NCBI RefSeq assembly: GCF_003268025.1
Contig: NZ_QLUW01000006.1
Coordinates: 1-64,000 of the forward strand
Direction of reading: 5' to 3'
DNA: 64,000 bases
Source of the DNA: Paenibacillus montanisoli
GTDB lineage: Bacteria > Bacillota > Bacilli > Paenibacillales > Paenibacillaceae
Below are positions 16,915-25,957 of this stretch, piece after piece. Each line of letters starts with the position of its first letter. Position 1 is the first letter of the stretch. The notes under the pieces were generated by a model. The model was not told the origin of the DNA and searched no databases. It was given only the letters and a program-made list of their open reading frames with translations. A program made the position numbers and the translations under genes.

Positions 16915-17934
16915 ATGATGAACCGGATTACGGCCGAGAAGCAATATATTTTTAAAGAAGGGCAGCAGCCGTTCCAAAGCAGCCATGCATCGACGGTTGC
17001 CGTGCTGCCGAGCGGCGACGCGGTCGCGGCATGGTTTGCCGGCAAGCACGAAAAGTCCAGCGATGTGGCGGTCTGGATGTCAAGGCGTGAGGGCGGCGTC
17101 TGGTCCGCTCCGTATAAGGCGGCGGATGAGGCGGGCATTGCCCACTGGAACCCGGTATTGTTCGCTCAAGGGGATTCGATGGCGTTGTTCTACAAAGTGG
17201 GCCATGAGATCACGGACTGGTTTACGCGCGTAAGCCGCTCCGTGGACGGCGGGGTCACATGGACGGAACCGAGGGATTTAGTTCCTGGGGATATCGGGGG
17301 CCGCGGTCCCGTACGGAATAAACCCATTACGTTGCCGGATGGGACGATATTGGCGCCTGCTTCGGTGGAGCGTCATGATCCCGATGCTGCCGGAAAGCAA
17401 ATTTGGGAAGCATTCGTTGATATTTCGCGCGATAACGGCCATACATGGACAAAGAGCGCTCTTGTGCCAATGGATCTGCCGTCGTATGTCGGCACTGACC
17501 ATTGGTTTGCCAAGGGGCTCATTCAGCCAACCTTGTGGTCTTCGGGCGGAGAACGCGTACATATGCTGCTGCGCAGCACGGAGGGCTTGATTTTCCGCAG
17601 CGACTCGGAAGATAACGGGCGGACGTGGTGCCAGGCGTACCCGACGCAGCTTCCTAATAACAATAGCGGCATCGATGCGGCTTTGATGGATAACGGCAGG
17701 CTGGCGTTGGTCTTTAACCCCGTTAGCGGTTATGCGACGGATAGCCCGCGAACTCCGCTTGTGGTGCGCTTCTCGCGCGATAACGGCCTTACTTGGGGCG
17801 ATGAATTCGTGCTGGAGAATGAACCGGGTGAATATTCGTACCCGGCAATCGTTTCCAAAGGCAACGAGTTATATATCACCTATACGTGGAAGCGGGATCG
17901 GATCGCCTTCTGGAAATTGACGCTGGATGTATGA
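16915..17934 (+). CDS. Sialidase-family (BNR repeat) hydrolase
   Basis: Six-bladed propeller hydrolase of the sialidase superfamily; likely releases a terminal sugar acid from imported glycans. About 339 residues. Four Asp-box motifs are visible: SVDGGVTW, SRDNGHTW, SEDNGRTW and SRDNGLTW. There is no signal peptide, so it should act in the cytoplasm. The exact start is unsure: ATG 16915 or 16918 follow GGAG, and in-frame TTG 16876 and ATG 16891 have weaker signals. It is followed after 27 bases by an aldolase of the N-acetylneuraminate lyase family, which supports a joint role in sugar-acid breakdown. True sialic acid specificity is not shown. Confidence 0.8.
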   Translation: MMNRITAEKQYIFKEGQQPFQSSHASTVAVLPSGDAVAAWFAGKHEKSSDVAVWMSRREGGVWSAPYKAADEAGIAHWNPVLFAQGDSMALFYKVGHEITDWFTRVSRSVDGGVTWTEPRDLVPGDIGGRGPVRNKPITLPDGTILAPASVERHDPDAAGKQIWEAFVDISRDNGHTWTKSALVPMDLPSYVGTDHWFAKGLIQPTLWSSGGERVHMLLRSTEGLIFRSDSEDNGRTWCQAYPTQLPNNNSGIDAALMDNGRLALVFNPVSGYATDSPRTPLVVRFSRDNGLTWGDEFVLENEPGEYSYPAIVSKGNELYITYTWKRDRIAFWKLTLDV

Positions 17935-17961
17935 TTAATAGGAGAGGGGGGCCAATTGCTA

Positions 17962-18897
17962 ATGGAGATGAACGGCGGCGTATGGCCAACGATGGTCACG
18001 CCATTCACGAGCGATGACCGGATCGACTATTCCGGGCTGGAGAAGCTGGTCAATTGGTACATGGAACGCGGTGTGCATGGATTATTTGCGGTATGCCAAT
18101 CCAGCGAAATGTTTTATCTGACTCTGGAAGAACGGGCAGCTCTGGCCTCGTTCGTTAAACGTACGGCCGCGGGGCGTGCGCCTGTCATCGCATCCGGCCA
18201 TATTTCCGAATCGTTTGAGGATCAGGTTAGGGAATTGAATAGGATGGCCGAAACCGGAATCGACGCTTTAGTACTGATCACGAATCGGATTGCAGGGCAA
18301 GATGAATCCGACGACATCTGGATTGAGCGGCTGGAGAAGCTGCTGCGGCAACTTCCGGAGGAAATTACGCTTGGCTTGTACGAGTGCCCGTATCCTTATA
18401 AGCGACTATTATCTCCTAGGACGATTAAATGGTGCGCCGACCAAGGACGCTTTCGCTTTCTTAAGGATACCAGCTGCGATATCGAAGATATTCGGATCAA
18501 GCTGGAAACGGTGAAGGGGAGCGGACTGCAGATCTATAACGCCAATTCGGCGACCCTGCTGGAAACCTTGAAGCTGGGAGCGGTTGGCTACAGTGGCGTG
18601 ATGGCTAACTTTCACCCCGAGTTGTACGTCTGGCTATTGGAAAACTGGAAGGAGAGCGTCGGCGAGGCGGTTCGACTGTCCGATTTTTTAAGCTTGAGCT
18701 CCCTTATCGAGAAACAGCTGTATCCTGCAAACGCCAAGTACCATCTCATGCTGGAAGGTATTCTTACAAATGTTTCCTGCCGGATTTTGCAAGGGCAATC
18801 GCTAACGGCAACCAACCGCCTGGAAGTCGAGCAGCTGCGTCGGCTGGGTGATGAATATTCAAAGAGATTCGATAAGGGTCGGGAAGACGGTAGTTGA
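17962..18897 (+). CDS. Dihydrodipicolinate synthase / N-acetylneuraminate lyase family aldolase
   Basis: Class I aldolase that splits or joins 2-keto acids through a lysine Schiff base. The 311-residue protein has the family TIM barrel: GGVWPTMVTPF near the start, the Tyr of LGLYECPYPY (about 140) and the Schiff-base Lys in RFLKDTSCD (about 168). The family GxxGE loop reads CQSSEMFYL, which departs from both DapA and classic NanA. Start ATG 17962 has AGGGGGG about 10 bases upstream; TTG 17956 is possible. Linked with the sialidase-like gene, it more likely acts in sugar-acid catabolism than in lysine synthesis. Confidence 0.82.
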   Translation: MEMNGGVWPTMVTPFTSDDRIDYSGLEKLVNWYMERGVHGLFAVCQSSEMFYLTLEERAALASFVKRTAAGRAPVIASGHISESFEDQVRELNRMAETGIDALVLITNRIAGQDESDDIWIERLEKLLRQLPEEITLGLYECPYPYKRLLSPRTIKWCADQGRFRFLKDTSCDIEDIRIKLETVKGSGLQIYNANSATLLETLKLGAVGYSGVMANFHPELYVWLLENWKESVGEAVRLSDFLSLSSLIEKQLYPANAKYHLMLEGILTNVSCRILQGQSLTATNRLEVEQLRRLGDEYSKRFDKGREDGS

Positions 18898-18907
18898 TCA
18901 AAAAAAT

Positions 18908-18956
18908 AGGGCTGCTCCAAGGTCAATCATCTGACCTTGCGAGCAACCCTTTTTTC
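18908..18956. terminator. Bidirectional terminator
   Basis: AGGGCTGCTCCAAGGTCA pairs with TGACCTTGCGAGCAACCCT, with A-run before and T-run after; it serves the aldolase gene and the convergent cytochrome gene. Confidence 0.9.
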
Positions 18957-18962
18957 ATATGG

Positions 18963-19355
18963 TTACTTCTTTGCTTCAAGCCAACTGGCGAGATTGGCGA
19001 TTTCTGCATCGCTCAGCTGACCGCCGAAAGCCGGCATGCCGCCGCCTCCGTCATGGATGCGCTGCGAGATTTGATCCTTTTTCAAGGCGCTTCCGACCTT
19101 TTGCAGGTTCGGTCCTGCGCCGCCGGACAAATCCGCTGCATGGCAAGTTACGCAATTGCTCTTATAAACCTCTTCGGCTGCAGCCGCATCTACGGTACCG
19201 CCGCCTGCATTCGTATTCGAACCCGCCGAATTGTCAGGCGTATTCGTTGTCGTTCCGCCGTCAGTATTAGTATTGGTATTGTTGCCGCCGCAGGCGCTGA
19301 GCGATAGAGCAAGCGTGAGTCCCGCCACTGCGATCAACCATTTGGATTTAACCAT
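18963..19355 (-). CDS. Lipoprotein cytochrome c (c-551 type)
   Basis: Small monohaem cytochrome tethered to the outer face of the membrane, shuttling electrons to terminal oxidases. The 130-residue protein starts MVKSKWLIAVAGLTLALSLSAC, a lipoprotein signal with lipobox LSAC. A low-complexity Asn/Thr/Gly linker follows, then the haem motif CVTCH and the axial Met in GGMPAFGG. Size and layout match B. subtilis CccB. I chose ATG 19355 with GAGGTG upstream over a frame running back to 19391. Confidence 0.9.
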   Translation of the reverse strand: MVKSKWLIAVAGLTLALSLSACGGNNTNTNTDGGTTTNTPDNSAGSNTNAGGGTVDAAAAEEVYKSNCVTCHAADLSGGAGPNLQKVGSALKKDQISQRIHDGGGGMPAFGGQLSDAEIANLASWLEAKK

Positions 19356-19602
19356 CGTAAATAACACCTCACTCTTAGCATTATTTTTCATACGATTCCC
19401 TGATTCACTGCACCGTATTCGAGTGTAGTTTTAGCGCTGCCCGCATTTTTTTGCGGGGTCGTTCTTGTTTTTTGCGCGCCCTCTTCTTCTTTAAAAAACT
19501 TCAAGCATATATAACGAAATTTTCATAGTTTAAAAATTCCATTTTAAAAGTCATCTGGTAAATTATTCATTGTTAGAAAAATAAAAAAACGGAGGTTTTA
19601 AA

Positions 19603-20091
19603 ATGAAAAAGACTATTGCTACAATCTGTGGCTCTATTATGATACTGGCTGCAAGCTCAAATGTTTTTGCTAGTGGGAGTATTCCCGCTGACGTGGATCG
19701 CAGTCAATATTCACAGAAAATTGATTTCGGTATTGATAGTTCAGTTCAAACCAGATCGTTTACAACCATGGCAACAGGAGAAAGTTTATTAAACAGAGCT
19801 TTTTCAAATTTTGTCCCAGGTTCAACAATTACGATTTGGGAATACAGTGCAACTGGAGTTACAGATCCAAAAAGTATTACTTATGTCGCTTCAGTTACCA
19901 CATCCCTCTTTCATGAAGGCGCCTATCTCGGCCAAAGCGATCAGGCTTTAGGATTAGCGGGTTTTGATGCTGAAGCCTATTTCTTAGCGGAGTCAACCGT
20001 AGGAGGTTATTGGGAAGCATTTTCAAATCATACTATAACCAATGGTTCTGACTTTTTCACGGCGTATACCGTTGATGGCAATAATTATTAA
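19603..20091 (+). CDS. Secreted protein of unknown function
   Basis: I do not recognise this 162-residue protein. It has a clear Sec signal (KKTIATICGSIMILAASSNVFA, cleavage near residue 24), then a mature domain rich in Ser, Thr and aromatic residues without Cys. CGGAGG is well placed before the ATG. Its DNA is clearly more AT-rich than the housekeeping genes. A lipoprotein gene follows 67 bases later and may form a pair with it. A small exported toxin or bacteriocin-like role is only one possibility. Confidence 0.6.
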   Translation: MKKTIATICGSIMILAASSNVFASGSIPADVDRSQYSQKIDFGIDSSVQTRSFTTMATGESLLNRAFSNFVPGSTITIWEYSATGVTDPKSITYVASVTTSLFHEGAYLGQSDQALGLAGFDAEAYFLAESTVGGYWEAFSNHTITNGSDFFTAYTVDGNNY

Positions 20092-20100
20092 ATAGCTTTA

Positions 20101-20138
20101 CATCCCCCTTCGATATGAGGGGGGATGTTCAATTTTAA
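20101..20138 (+). terminator. Hairpin between the secreted protein and lipoprotein genes
   Basis: CATCCCCC / GGGGGATG stem followed by TTCAATTTTAATC. A weak terminator or a processing site. Confidence 0.5.
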
Positions 20139-20158
20139 TCAATAGAGGTGGGTAATAG

Positions 20159-21178
20159 TTGAAATATCTTTTTTTGATAGTTATGAGTATCGTTCTTTGT
20201 TCTTGTAGTTTTACTGATAACACTAATATAGCCTCTAACAATAATGGAACATTAATTGTTAGTGAAAAACAAATCGAACCACACCAAATATTAAATAAAA
20301 TAGAAAATTCTCAGGCTCCTAATATATATTATAGAATGGTTTTTGATGATCCTAATATCATTACCATTCCTACAAAACAATACCAGTATTATAAATTAAA
20401 ATCCGATAAAGTAGAGCAATTAGATCTTTCCTTTCTTTTTGATAATACAAAAGTTGACACTGATATAACATTAATTGCTCTCCAAGGTAGAGAGAATGTT
20501 GAGATAAAACTAAAGGGAGATAGTAAATGGTATAGTGCCTTAAAAGTACCATCAAAAAAGAATAAATCGAGCAAAGTAAATTTCTCCATTAAATGGAACA
20601 GTGAACTGAGTGAAGAGCTAATCCTCTTTCCTATTATTGAAGACGCCAAAAATATGTATACCGGTGCAAGTCTTGGGGTTTTTCGCTGGTATATAGAAGA
20701 TAACAAAACAAATATAGAAGACTACGTAAATGACTTGACTAAACATGAGCTAAACCTAAAACAAGAAGAATATAAAAATGTATATCCAATGCTCTCCTGG
20801 CTAAATAATAAAGGAAACAAAGTTAATGTTAATTTAATCGATTCAATTCCATATACTAACGAAGATTACAATACTTTATCTATTAGTAAGCTATCACAGG
20901 ATGCTGTAATCGATCTTATATATGTGAATAATCAAGGAAAATCCGAATTAGTTCTGAGCGACTATAAAACTACAAAAGGTAAAGTCACGAATATTGAAGT
21001 GGAGAACAAACACTACGAAAAGTATGACAGAATCATAAAATCTCGCGGTTTTTATATTGTATTAAATCATAAAAACAAAGAATTAGTTAAAGACATGTAT
21101 GCAGTTCAACAAGGTTATAAAATGGTCTCTACTAGCTTCCAACAAGTTATTGAAATAATTCCAATAAGCACCGATTAA
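20159..21178 (+). CDS. Lipoprotein of unknown function
   Basis: A 339-residue protein that I cannot assign. It begins at TTG 20159 with GAGGTGG upstream. The N-terminus KYLFLIVMSIVLCSC is a lipoprotein signal with lipobox LCSC. The body is rich in Lys, Asn, Ile and Asp and has no membrane span, so it should sit on the outer face. Codon use is strongly AT-biased, as in the gene before it, suggesting joint acquisition. Confidence 0.6.
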   Translation: MKYLFLIVMSIVLCSCSFTDNTNIASNNNGTLIVSEKQIEPHQILNKIENSQAPNIYYRMVFDDPNIITIPTKQYQYYKLKSDKVEQLDLSFLFDNTKVDTDITLIALQGRENVEIKLKGDSKWYSALKVPSKKNKSSKVNFSIKWNSELSEELILFPIIEDAKNMYTGASLGVFRWYIEDNKTNIEDYVNDLTKHELNLKQEEYKNVYPMLSWLNNKGNKVNVNLIDSIPYTNEDYNTLSISKLSQDAVIDLIYVNNQGKSELVLSDYKTTKGKVTNIEVENKHYEKYDRIIKSRGFYIVLNHKNKELVKDMYAVQQGYKMVSTSFQQVIEIIPISTD

Positions 21179-21285
21179 ATTTTTAACGTATAATTGGATA
21201 TCTGATAAAGTTAAAGGAATAATTATCATAGTACTGTGTGCTTTTTAAAAGCTGTGCATTCTCCTATCGAAAGGATGTCTGTTAA

Positions 21286-21525
21286 ATGACTTATGATTTC
21301 GAAAAGGAATACCTTAAGGATTTACATAGAATATTAAAGAGACTTCCTGCGTTAATAGAGAAATCAAAAGGTTTCTCACAAAAAGAAGAAGATTTTAGTT
21401 TAGTTCTAGCACAAGAAATACTAAAAATCTCATACAGTTCGCACATTAGAATCCTAAAGAAGTATGAACATTCACAATTGGAACGGTTTGAAGATTTAGA
21501 AAAACAAATAAATGAGTTGAAATAA
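21286..21525 (+). CDS. Small hypothetical protein
   Basis: 79 residues, charged, almost wholly helical, ending in a short coiled-coil-like segment (LERFEDLEKQINELK). GAAAGGATG precedes the ATG by about 10 bases. No family recognised. It is the last member of the AT-rich patch; the sequence turns GC-rich right after its stop. Confidence 0.5.
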   Translation: MTYDFEKEYLKDLHRILKRLPALIEKSKGFSQKEEDFSLVLAQEILKISYSSHIRILKKYEHSQLERFEDLEKQINELK

Positions 21526-21690
21526 ACTTCCTGGCCGCCGCCGGGTTCCCGAAGGCGGATTTGGCGCATATGGAGCAGCACCGGTGGCGCGCTAAATTCT
21601 CGATGCGTACAATAAGGCGATAGGCCTCCAAGGTGAGCCTCAGTAAACAAAAAATTGAATAGTAGCTTCTTGATTTAGTTCAATCAACAC

Positions 21691-21732
21691 AAGGCAACCG
21701 GCCATGACGATCGGTTGCCTTTACTTTTTATC
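21691..21732 (+). terminator. Terminator in the 21.5-22.0 kb gap
   Basis: AAGGCAACCG / CGGTTGCCTT followed by TACTTTTTATC. The gap before it (21526-21690) is GC-rich and reads open as a 26-codon tail ending at 21634, with no identifiable product. Confidence 0.75.
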
Positions 21733-21759
21733 GAGATTGATGTGGCGAAGTCGAGAGCG

Positions 21760-21794
21760 CAAAACTTTGCGTGACCACAACAAAACTTTGCGTG
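21760..21794. repeat. 14-bp direct repeat CAAAACTTTGCGTG, two copies
   Basis: Copies at 21760-21773 and 21781-21794, 21 bases apart (two helical turns), exact over 14 bases. They could be regulator half-sites or the end of a lost mobile element. Confidence 0.55.
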
Positions 21795-21855
21795 TTGAGG
21801 ATCCATCCATTTATGTACGATAAATTCAGTAAGAATTTATCGGAGGTATAAGGTA

Positions 21856-22026
21856 ATGCAAGTGCATCCGGCCATCAAAATGGTCATGGTGACCACATCC
21901 GACAACCCTGCCTTTCGGCATGAAGCGCTTAAAAACGGTGCGTTGGGCTGCTTGCTAAAAAACCTCGATCCCGCTGTTTGGCGGGATTCTCTGCGAGCTT
22001 TAGCAAATAGAGAACGAATCCGATAG
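21856..22026 (+). pseudogene. Fragment of a NarL/LuxR-type response regulator receiver domain
   Basis: A 56-codon frame with CGGAGG before its ATG. The product contains PAIKMVMVTTSDN and EALKNGALGCLLKNLDP, which match the beta4-alpha4-beta5 part of receiver domains (typically IKIVMLT.SD and A.KAGA.GYLLKN, with the conserved Lys). The phospho-acceptor half and the DNA-binding domain are missing. It is most simply the remnant of a deleted regulator; a small expressed protein cannot be excluded because its ribosome binding site is good. Confidence 0.65.
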
Positions 22027-22042
22027 AGTACTAGAGAGGGGG

Positions 22043-23089
22043 ATGATGGCTTTGCGTCATGTTGAAGTTTTGATCATCGGGTCCGGGCAGGCCGGGCAAG
22101 CACTGGGATACTATTTAAAGCGGCAGAAAGTATCCTTTATGATTCTCGGAAAAGAGAAACGCTTAGGTGATACTTGGCGATACCGATATGATTCGTTAGT
22201 ATTGTTTACGCCAAGGTGGTTCAGCTCTCTTCCGGGACTAGCATTAAAAGGTGACCCCAACGGCTACCCTTCAAAGGATGAGATCGCCAATTATTTGGAG
22301 AACTACGCCAACCATTTCGACCTGCCGGTCGAGTTGGGGAAAACGGTGATTTCGTTAGAGAAGATCGAAGATGGATTTAGGGCTGTTACGGAGGATGGGG
22401 AATACCTTGCGAGAAAGGTGGTCGTGGCGACAGGCCCGTTTCAACGGCCGTATATTCCCAGTATGGCTGCGAATGCAGCAGAAGAGGTCTATCATATTCA
22501 TTCCTCGCAGTATCGGAATCCATCGCAGCTGAACCCCGGGTCCCTTCTTGTCGTTGGCTCGGGCAACTCCGGCGCCCAGATCGCAGCTGAATTATGCCAT
22601 GACCGAAAGGTGTTTCTATCGGCTGGGCATCCGATAAAGCATATGCCGCAGCAGCTGCTTGGAAAGAGCATTTTTTTGTGGCTGAGGAAAACAGGACTTC
22701 TTTACGCCGCAGCAGACGGTTGGCGAGGGAGATGGTTTCAGAACCAAGGCGATCCGATATTCGGACAGGAGCTCAAAAGACTCATCAAGCAGGGAAAGAT
22801 CAACATGATGCCCAGGGCGGCAAGCATGCAGGGGAACAGAGTCACATTCGATGGCTCCGATATTCCGCTTGTGGTCGACAACATTATTTGGGCGACGGGC
22901 TTCCGCTCCGATTATAGCTGGATCCGTATTCCGAAATTGATGGACGGAAGCGGAAATGTAATTCATCATCAAGGAGTGACATCCGTCCAAGGGCTTTATT
23001 TTCTCGGATTGCCTTGGCAGCGAAGCCGGGGATCCTCTTTGGTTGGAGGCGTAGGCTTGGACGCGGAGATGTTGTCGGGAATGCTGTGA
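22043..23089 (+). CDS. FAD-dependent monooxygenase-like oxidoreductase
   Basis: Flavoprotein of the CzcO/flavin-containing monooxygenase type; probably oxidises a small substrate with NADPH and oxygen. The 348-residue protein has an N-terminal FAD motif IIGSGQAGQALGYYL, a RLGDTWRYRYDSL stretch as in these enzymes, the ATGPFQRP motif, and a second dinucleotide fold VVGSGNSGAQIAAEL for NADP. A second ATGF-type motif (WATGFRSDYSWI) lies near the C-terminus. It begins at ATG 22043 or 22046 after AGAGGGGG. It follows the response-regulator fragment by 16 bases. Confidence 0.87.
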   Translation: MMALRHVEVLIIGSGQAGQALGYYLKRQKVSFMILGKEKRLGDTWRYRYDSLVLFTPRWFSSLPGLALKGDPNGYPSKDEIANYLENYANHFDLPVELGKTVISLEKIEDGFRAVTEDGEYLARKVVVATGPFQRPYIPSMAANAAEEVYHIHSSQYRNPSQLNPGSLLVVGSGNSGAQIAAELCHDRKVFLSAGHPIKHMPQQLLGKSIFLWLRKTGLLYAAADGWRGRWFQNQGDPIFGQELKRLIKQGKINMMPRAASMQGNRVTFDGSDIPLVVDNIIWATGFRSDYSWIRIPKLMDGSGNVIHHQGVTSVQGLYFLGLPWQRSRGSSLVGGVGLDAEMLSGML

Positions 23090-23240
23090 TGAATGACTTC
23101 GAGAATCGAAAATGCCTCATGCTGCCGTCCACATCAGAAAAGCTGCTTAAGAAGGTTGTCCAATATTTTCATAACTTGGTTACCCAGGGCTCATACTACC
23201 TCTAATCGTTACCCATGTTTAAGGTGGAGGGATGCAGCCA

Positions 23241-24764
23241 ATGTCGAAAGTGTACCAAGATAAAGCGCCGACGAACGATGCGAAAAGCAGCGTATTAACC
23301 TCCTCATTGGAAGAAAACGAAGCCGTATTCAAGAACCTGTTTCATTCTTGCTCGGACGTGGTATTTCGCTCCTTTCAAATCGGGGGACAAAAGAATGCTC
23401 TCCTCTTCTATATAGACGGATTAATCGACGAAAAACAGCTGGACGAATCGCTGCTGAAGCCGCTCATGTTAAGCAGTTCACCCGAGCAACTGGATGCTGG
23501 GCAAGACCTGCTTACTTTTCTGCAAAACCAATTTATTTCCGTTAGCCAAGTGAAACGGGCATCGAATATTTCAAGCATCGTGCTGGATGTATTGAAAAGC
23601 TCCATTGTCATCTTGATAGCAGACCAAACGGAAGGACTCATTCTTAACGTCCCAGGCGGGAAGACAAGGTCGGTCGAGCAGACTTCCTCGGAAACCACGA
23701 TCCGAGGTCCCCGCGATTCGTTTACCGAAAGCATTCGGACCAATACCAGTCTGATCCGCAGAAGAATAAGATCCGCCAGGCTGAAAATCGAAACGTTAAC
23801 CGTAGGGGAACTCACGCAAACGGATGTGGCGATCGCCTATATCGAAGATATTGCGAATGAAGCCGTTATCCAAGAAGTCAGGTCCCGAATTCGGAACATT
23901 AAGATCGACGGCGTGTTGGAATCGGGGTATATCGAACAATTTATCGAAGAACGCTCGTTTTCTCCTTTTCCTCAATATCTCGTTACGGAACGGCCGGATT
24001 ATGTCGTATCCGCATTATTGGAGGGGCGAGTCGCGATCTTGACCGACGGCTCCCCCTTCATCATCAGCGGCCCCATGACGTTCTGGGGATTTCTTCAAGC
24101 GGGAGAGGATTATTACGACCGTGTCCTATTCGCCAATTTGATTCGTTTCATTCGGCTTGTTTTAACCATGGTAGCGCTGTTCTTGCCTTCTATCTATGTA
24201 GCGTTAACCACGTTTCATCAGCAGATGATTCCGACGAAGCTATTATTAAGCGTTTCTGCCGCTAGGGAAGGCGTGCCGTTTCCTGCCTTAGTAGAAGCGC
24301 TGTTGATGGAAAGCACATTCGAGGGCCTGCGCGAAGCAGGCGTTCGTTTGCCTAAACAAGTCGGCCAAGCCGTCAGCATCGTGGGCGGTCTTGTCGTCGG
24401 CCAAGCCGCCGTGCAAGCCGGCATCGTTTCGGCCCCGATGGTCATCGTGGTGTCGTTAACCGGCATTGCGTCGTTCGCCATCCCCCGGTATAATTTCTCG
24501 TTCGCTTTTCGGATTCTGAGGTTCCCGATGATCCTGCTTGCCGGCATGTTCGGACTCTACGGCATTACGGCAGGGTTTCTTTGCCTTTTAATTCACCTAT
24601 CCGGCCTCAAGTCGCTTGGCGTTCCCTATTTATTTCCCACGGCACCGGTTAACTTCCAAGGACTTAAGGATTCTATATTTCGGGCCCCGTTATGGACCAT
24701 GCATTTCCGTCCGCAGCTGGATGGGAAGCGCAGCACCCGCATACCGAAAGGACAAGAGCCGTAA
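23241..24764 (+). CDS. Spore germination receptor subunit A (GerA family)
   Basis: A subunit of a nutrient germinant receptor in the inner spore membrane; GerA subunits form oligomeric ion channels. The 507-residue protein has the hydrophilic N-terminal domain with conserved VAIAYIEDIAN and PQYLVTERPD motifs and four to five spans in the C-terminal third (from LIRFIRLVLTMVALFLPS). I prefer ATG 23241, with GGTGGAGGG 9 bases upstream, over ATG 23232, which touches that site. Its stop overlaps the next start (TAATG). The operon has order A-C-D-B. Confidence 0.94.
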   Translation: MSKVYQDKAPTNDAKSSVLTSSLEENEAVFKNLFHSCSDVVFRSFQIGGQKNALLFYIDGLIDEKQLDESLLKPLMLSSSPEQLDAGQDLLTFLQNQFISVSQVKRASNISSIVLDVLKSSIVILIADQTEGLILNVPGGKTRSVEQTSSETTIRGPRDSFTESIRTNTSLIRRRIRSARLKIETLTVGELTQTDVAIAYIEDIANEAVIQEVRSRIRNIKIDGVLESGYIEQFIEERSFSPFPQYLVTERPDYVVSALLEGRVAILTDGSPFIISGPMTFWGFLQAGEDYYDRVLFANLIRFIRLVLTMVALFLPSIYVALTTFHQQMIPTKLLLSVSAAREGVPFPALVEALLMESTFEGLREAGVRLPKQVGQAVSIVGGLVVGQAAVQAGIVSAPMVIVVSLTGIASFAIPRYNFSFAFRILRFPMILLAGMFGLYGITAGFLCLLIHLSGLKSLGVPYLFPTAPVNFQGLKDSIFRAPLWTMHFRPQLDGKRSTRIPKGQEP

Positions 24765-25957
24765 TGAGCAGCGGAGGAATGAGGTCGAACCAGAAAACGC
24801 GAACGCTCGTCTTGCTGCTGTTGGTTCCCCTCCTGAGCGGTTGCTGGGACAGGGTGGAAATGAACGACGTCGCCTTTTTTATTGCCTCCGCGCTGGATCT
24901 ATCCGAAGACGGCCGTCTCCTTATTTCGATTCAGGTTCCGATCCCGTCCGAAGGGGGATCGACATCGGGAACGCTGGGCAAGACGTACTACATCATCTCC
25001 GAAACGGGAACGAATATTTACGATGTAGAGAGAAAGGATCAGCTGGAGCTTTCGCGGAAATTTTTCAAAGGACATCGCCAGGTTGTTTTTATCGGTGAAG
25101 CCCTCGCCAGAAAAGGAATCAAAGATATCATGGATTACTACTCCAGGGACCCTGCAACCCGGCTTCGCACTTACCTTGTTGTCGCCAAAGGCAAACAGGG
25201 CATAGACATGCTCAGCACGGATCATCCTTTCGAACGCATACCGTCCGAGGAGGTTCGGGAATTGGAGCGAAACCAAGTCGGCACGGCCGTTACGTTCCGG
25301 GACTTCTTGATGAACCAGGAACGAGAAGGAATCGTGCCCGTTCTGGGAGCGGTAGAGATTAAGAAACCTGTATCGCAGCTTAGGCAAAAAGAAGAGGAAA
25401 TGCAGAAGAAAAACGTATTTCGCCTTTCGTCGACGGCGGTCATGAAAAATTTCAAATTGGTCGGCTACCTCGACGACATCGAAACGAGAAGCCTCAGGTG
25501 GATAAAAGGCGAATTAAAGCATGAGTATGTAGCCGATGAAATTCCGGAGGCAGGAGGCAGCGTCGGCGTTGTGTTGAAAAAAACGGAGAGAAAAATTAAA
25601 ACGGTCATTAAGGCGGGCAAAGCAAACATTCGTATCGAGCTGACCGGGCAGGGCCTGCTTCATGAAACGACTGCCAAACTGGATATCAGCCGGCCGGAAG
25701 ACGTGGTCCGGATCGAACAAGGACTTAGTAAATTGATTACGGAGCAAACGCTTCGTACCGTGAAGAAAGCCCAAACGGAATGGCAATCCGACGTATTTGG
25801 ATTTGGTCTGATGGTCCACCAATACCAATATGGAGCATGGAAAAGCGTGAGGGAGGAATGGGATACGGTTTTTTCTAAAGCGGACGTTTCCGTGACCACC
25901 AAGATCCGCTTGGTAAGAGCCGGCATGATCAGTTCATCCCTGGACGCCGAAAAATGA
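24764..25957 (+). CDS. Spore germination lipoprotein, Ger(x)C family (subunit C)
   Basis: Lipid-anchored C subunit of the receptor, on the outer face of the inner spore membrane. The 397-residue protein has a signal with lipobox LLSGC followed by WDRVEMND, the hallmark of the family. RKFFKGHRQVVFIGEALA in the first domain and the C-terminal GerC domain are typical. ATG 24764 overlaps the A-subunit stop; the frame runs open further upstream inside that gene but has no start signal there. Confidence 0.95.
   Translation: MSSGGMRSNQKTRTLVLLLLVPLLSGCWDRVEMNDVAFFIASALDLSEDGRLLISIQVPIPSEGGSTSGTLGKTYYIISETGTNIYDVERKDQLELSRKFFKGHRQVVFIGEALARKGIKDIMDYYSRDPATRLRTYLVVAKGKQGIDMLSTDHPFERIPSEEVRELERNQVGTAVTFRDFLMNQEREGIVPVLGAVEIKKPVSQLRQKEEEMQKKNVFRLSSTAVMKNFKLVGYLDDIETRSLRWIKGELKHEYVADEIPEAGGSVGVVLKKTERKIKTVIKAGKANIRIELTGQGLLHETTAKLDISRPEDVVRIEQGLSKLITEQTLRTVKKAQTEWQSDVFGFGLMVHQYQYGAWKSVREEWDTVFSKADVSVTTKIRLVRAGMISSSLDAEK

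Noticed and set aside
21760-21794. Insertion sequence
   Set aside because: There is no transposase gene or clear terminal inverted repeat; only a short direct repeat is present, so it is reported as a repeat only.
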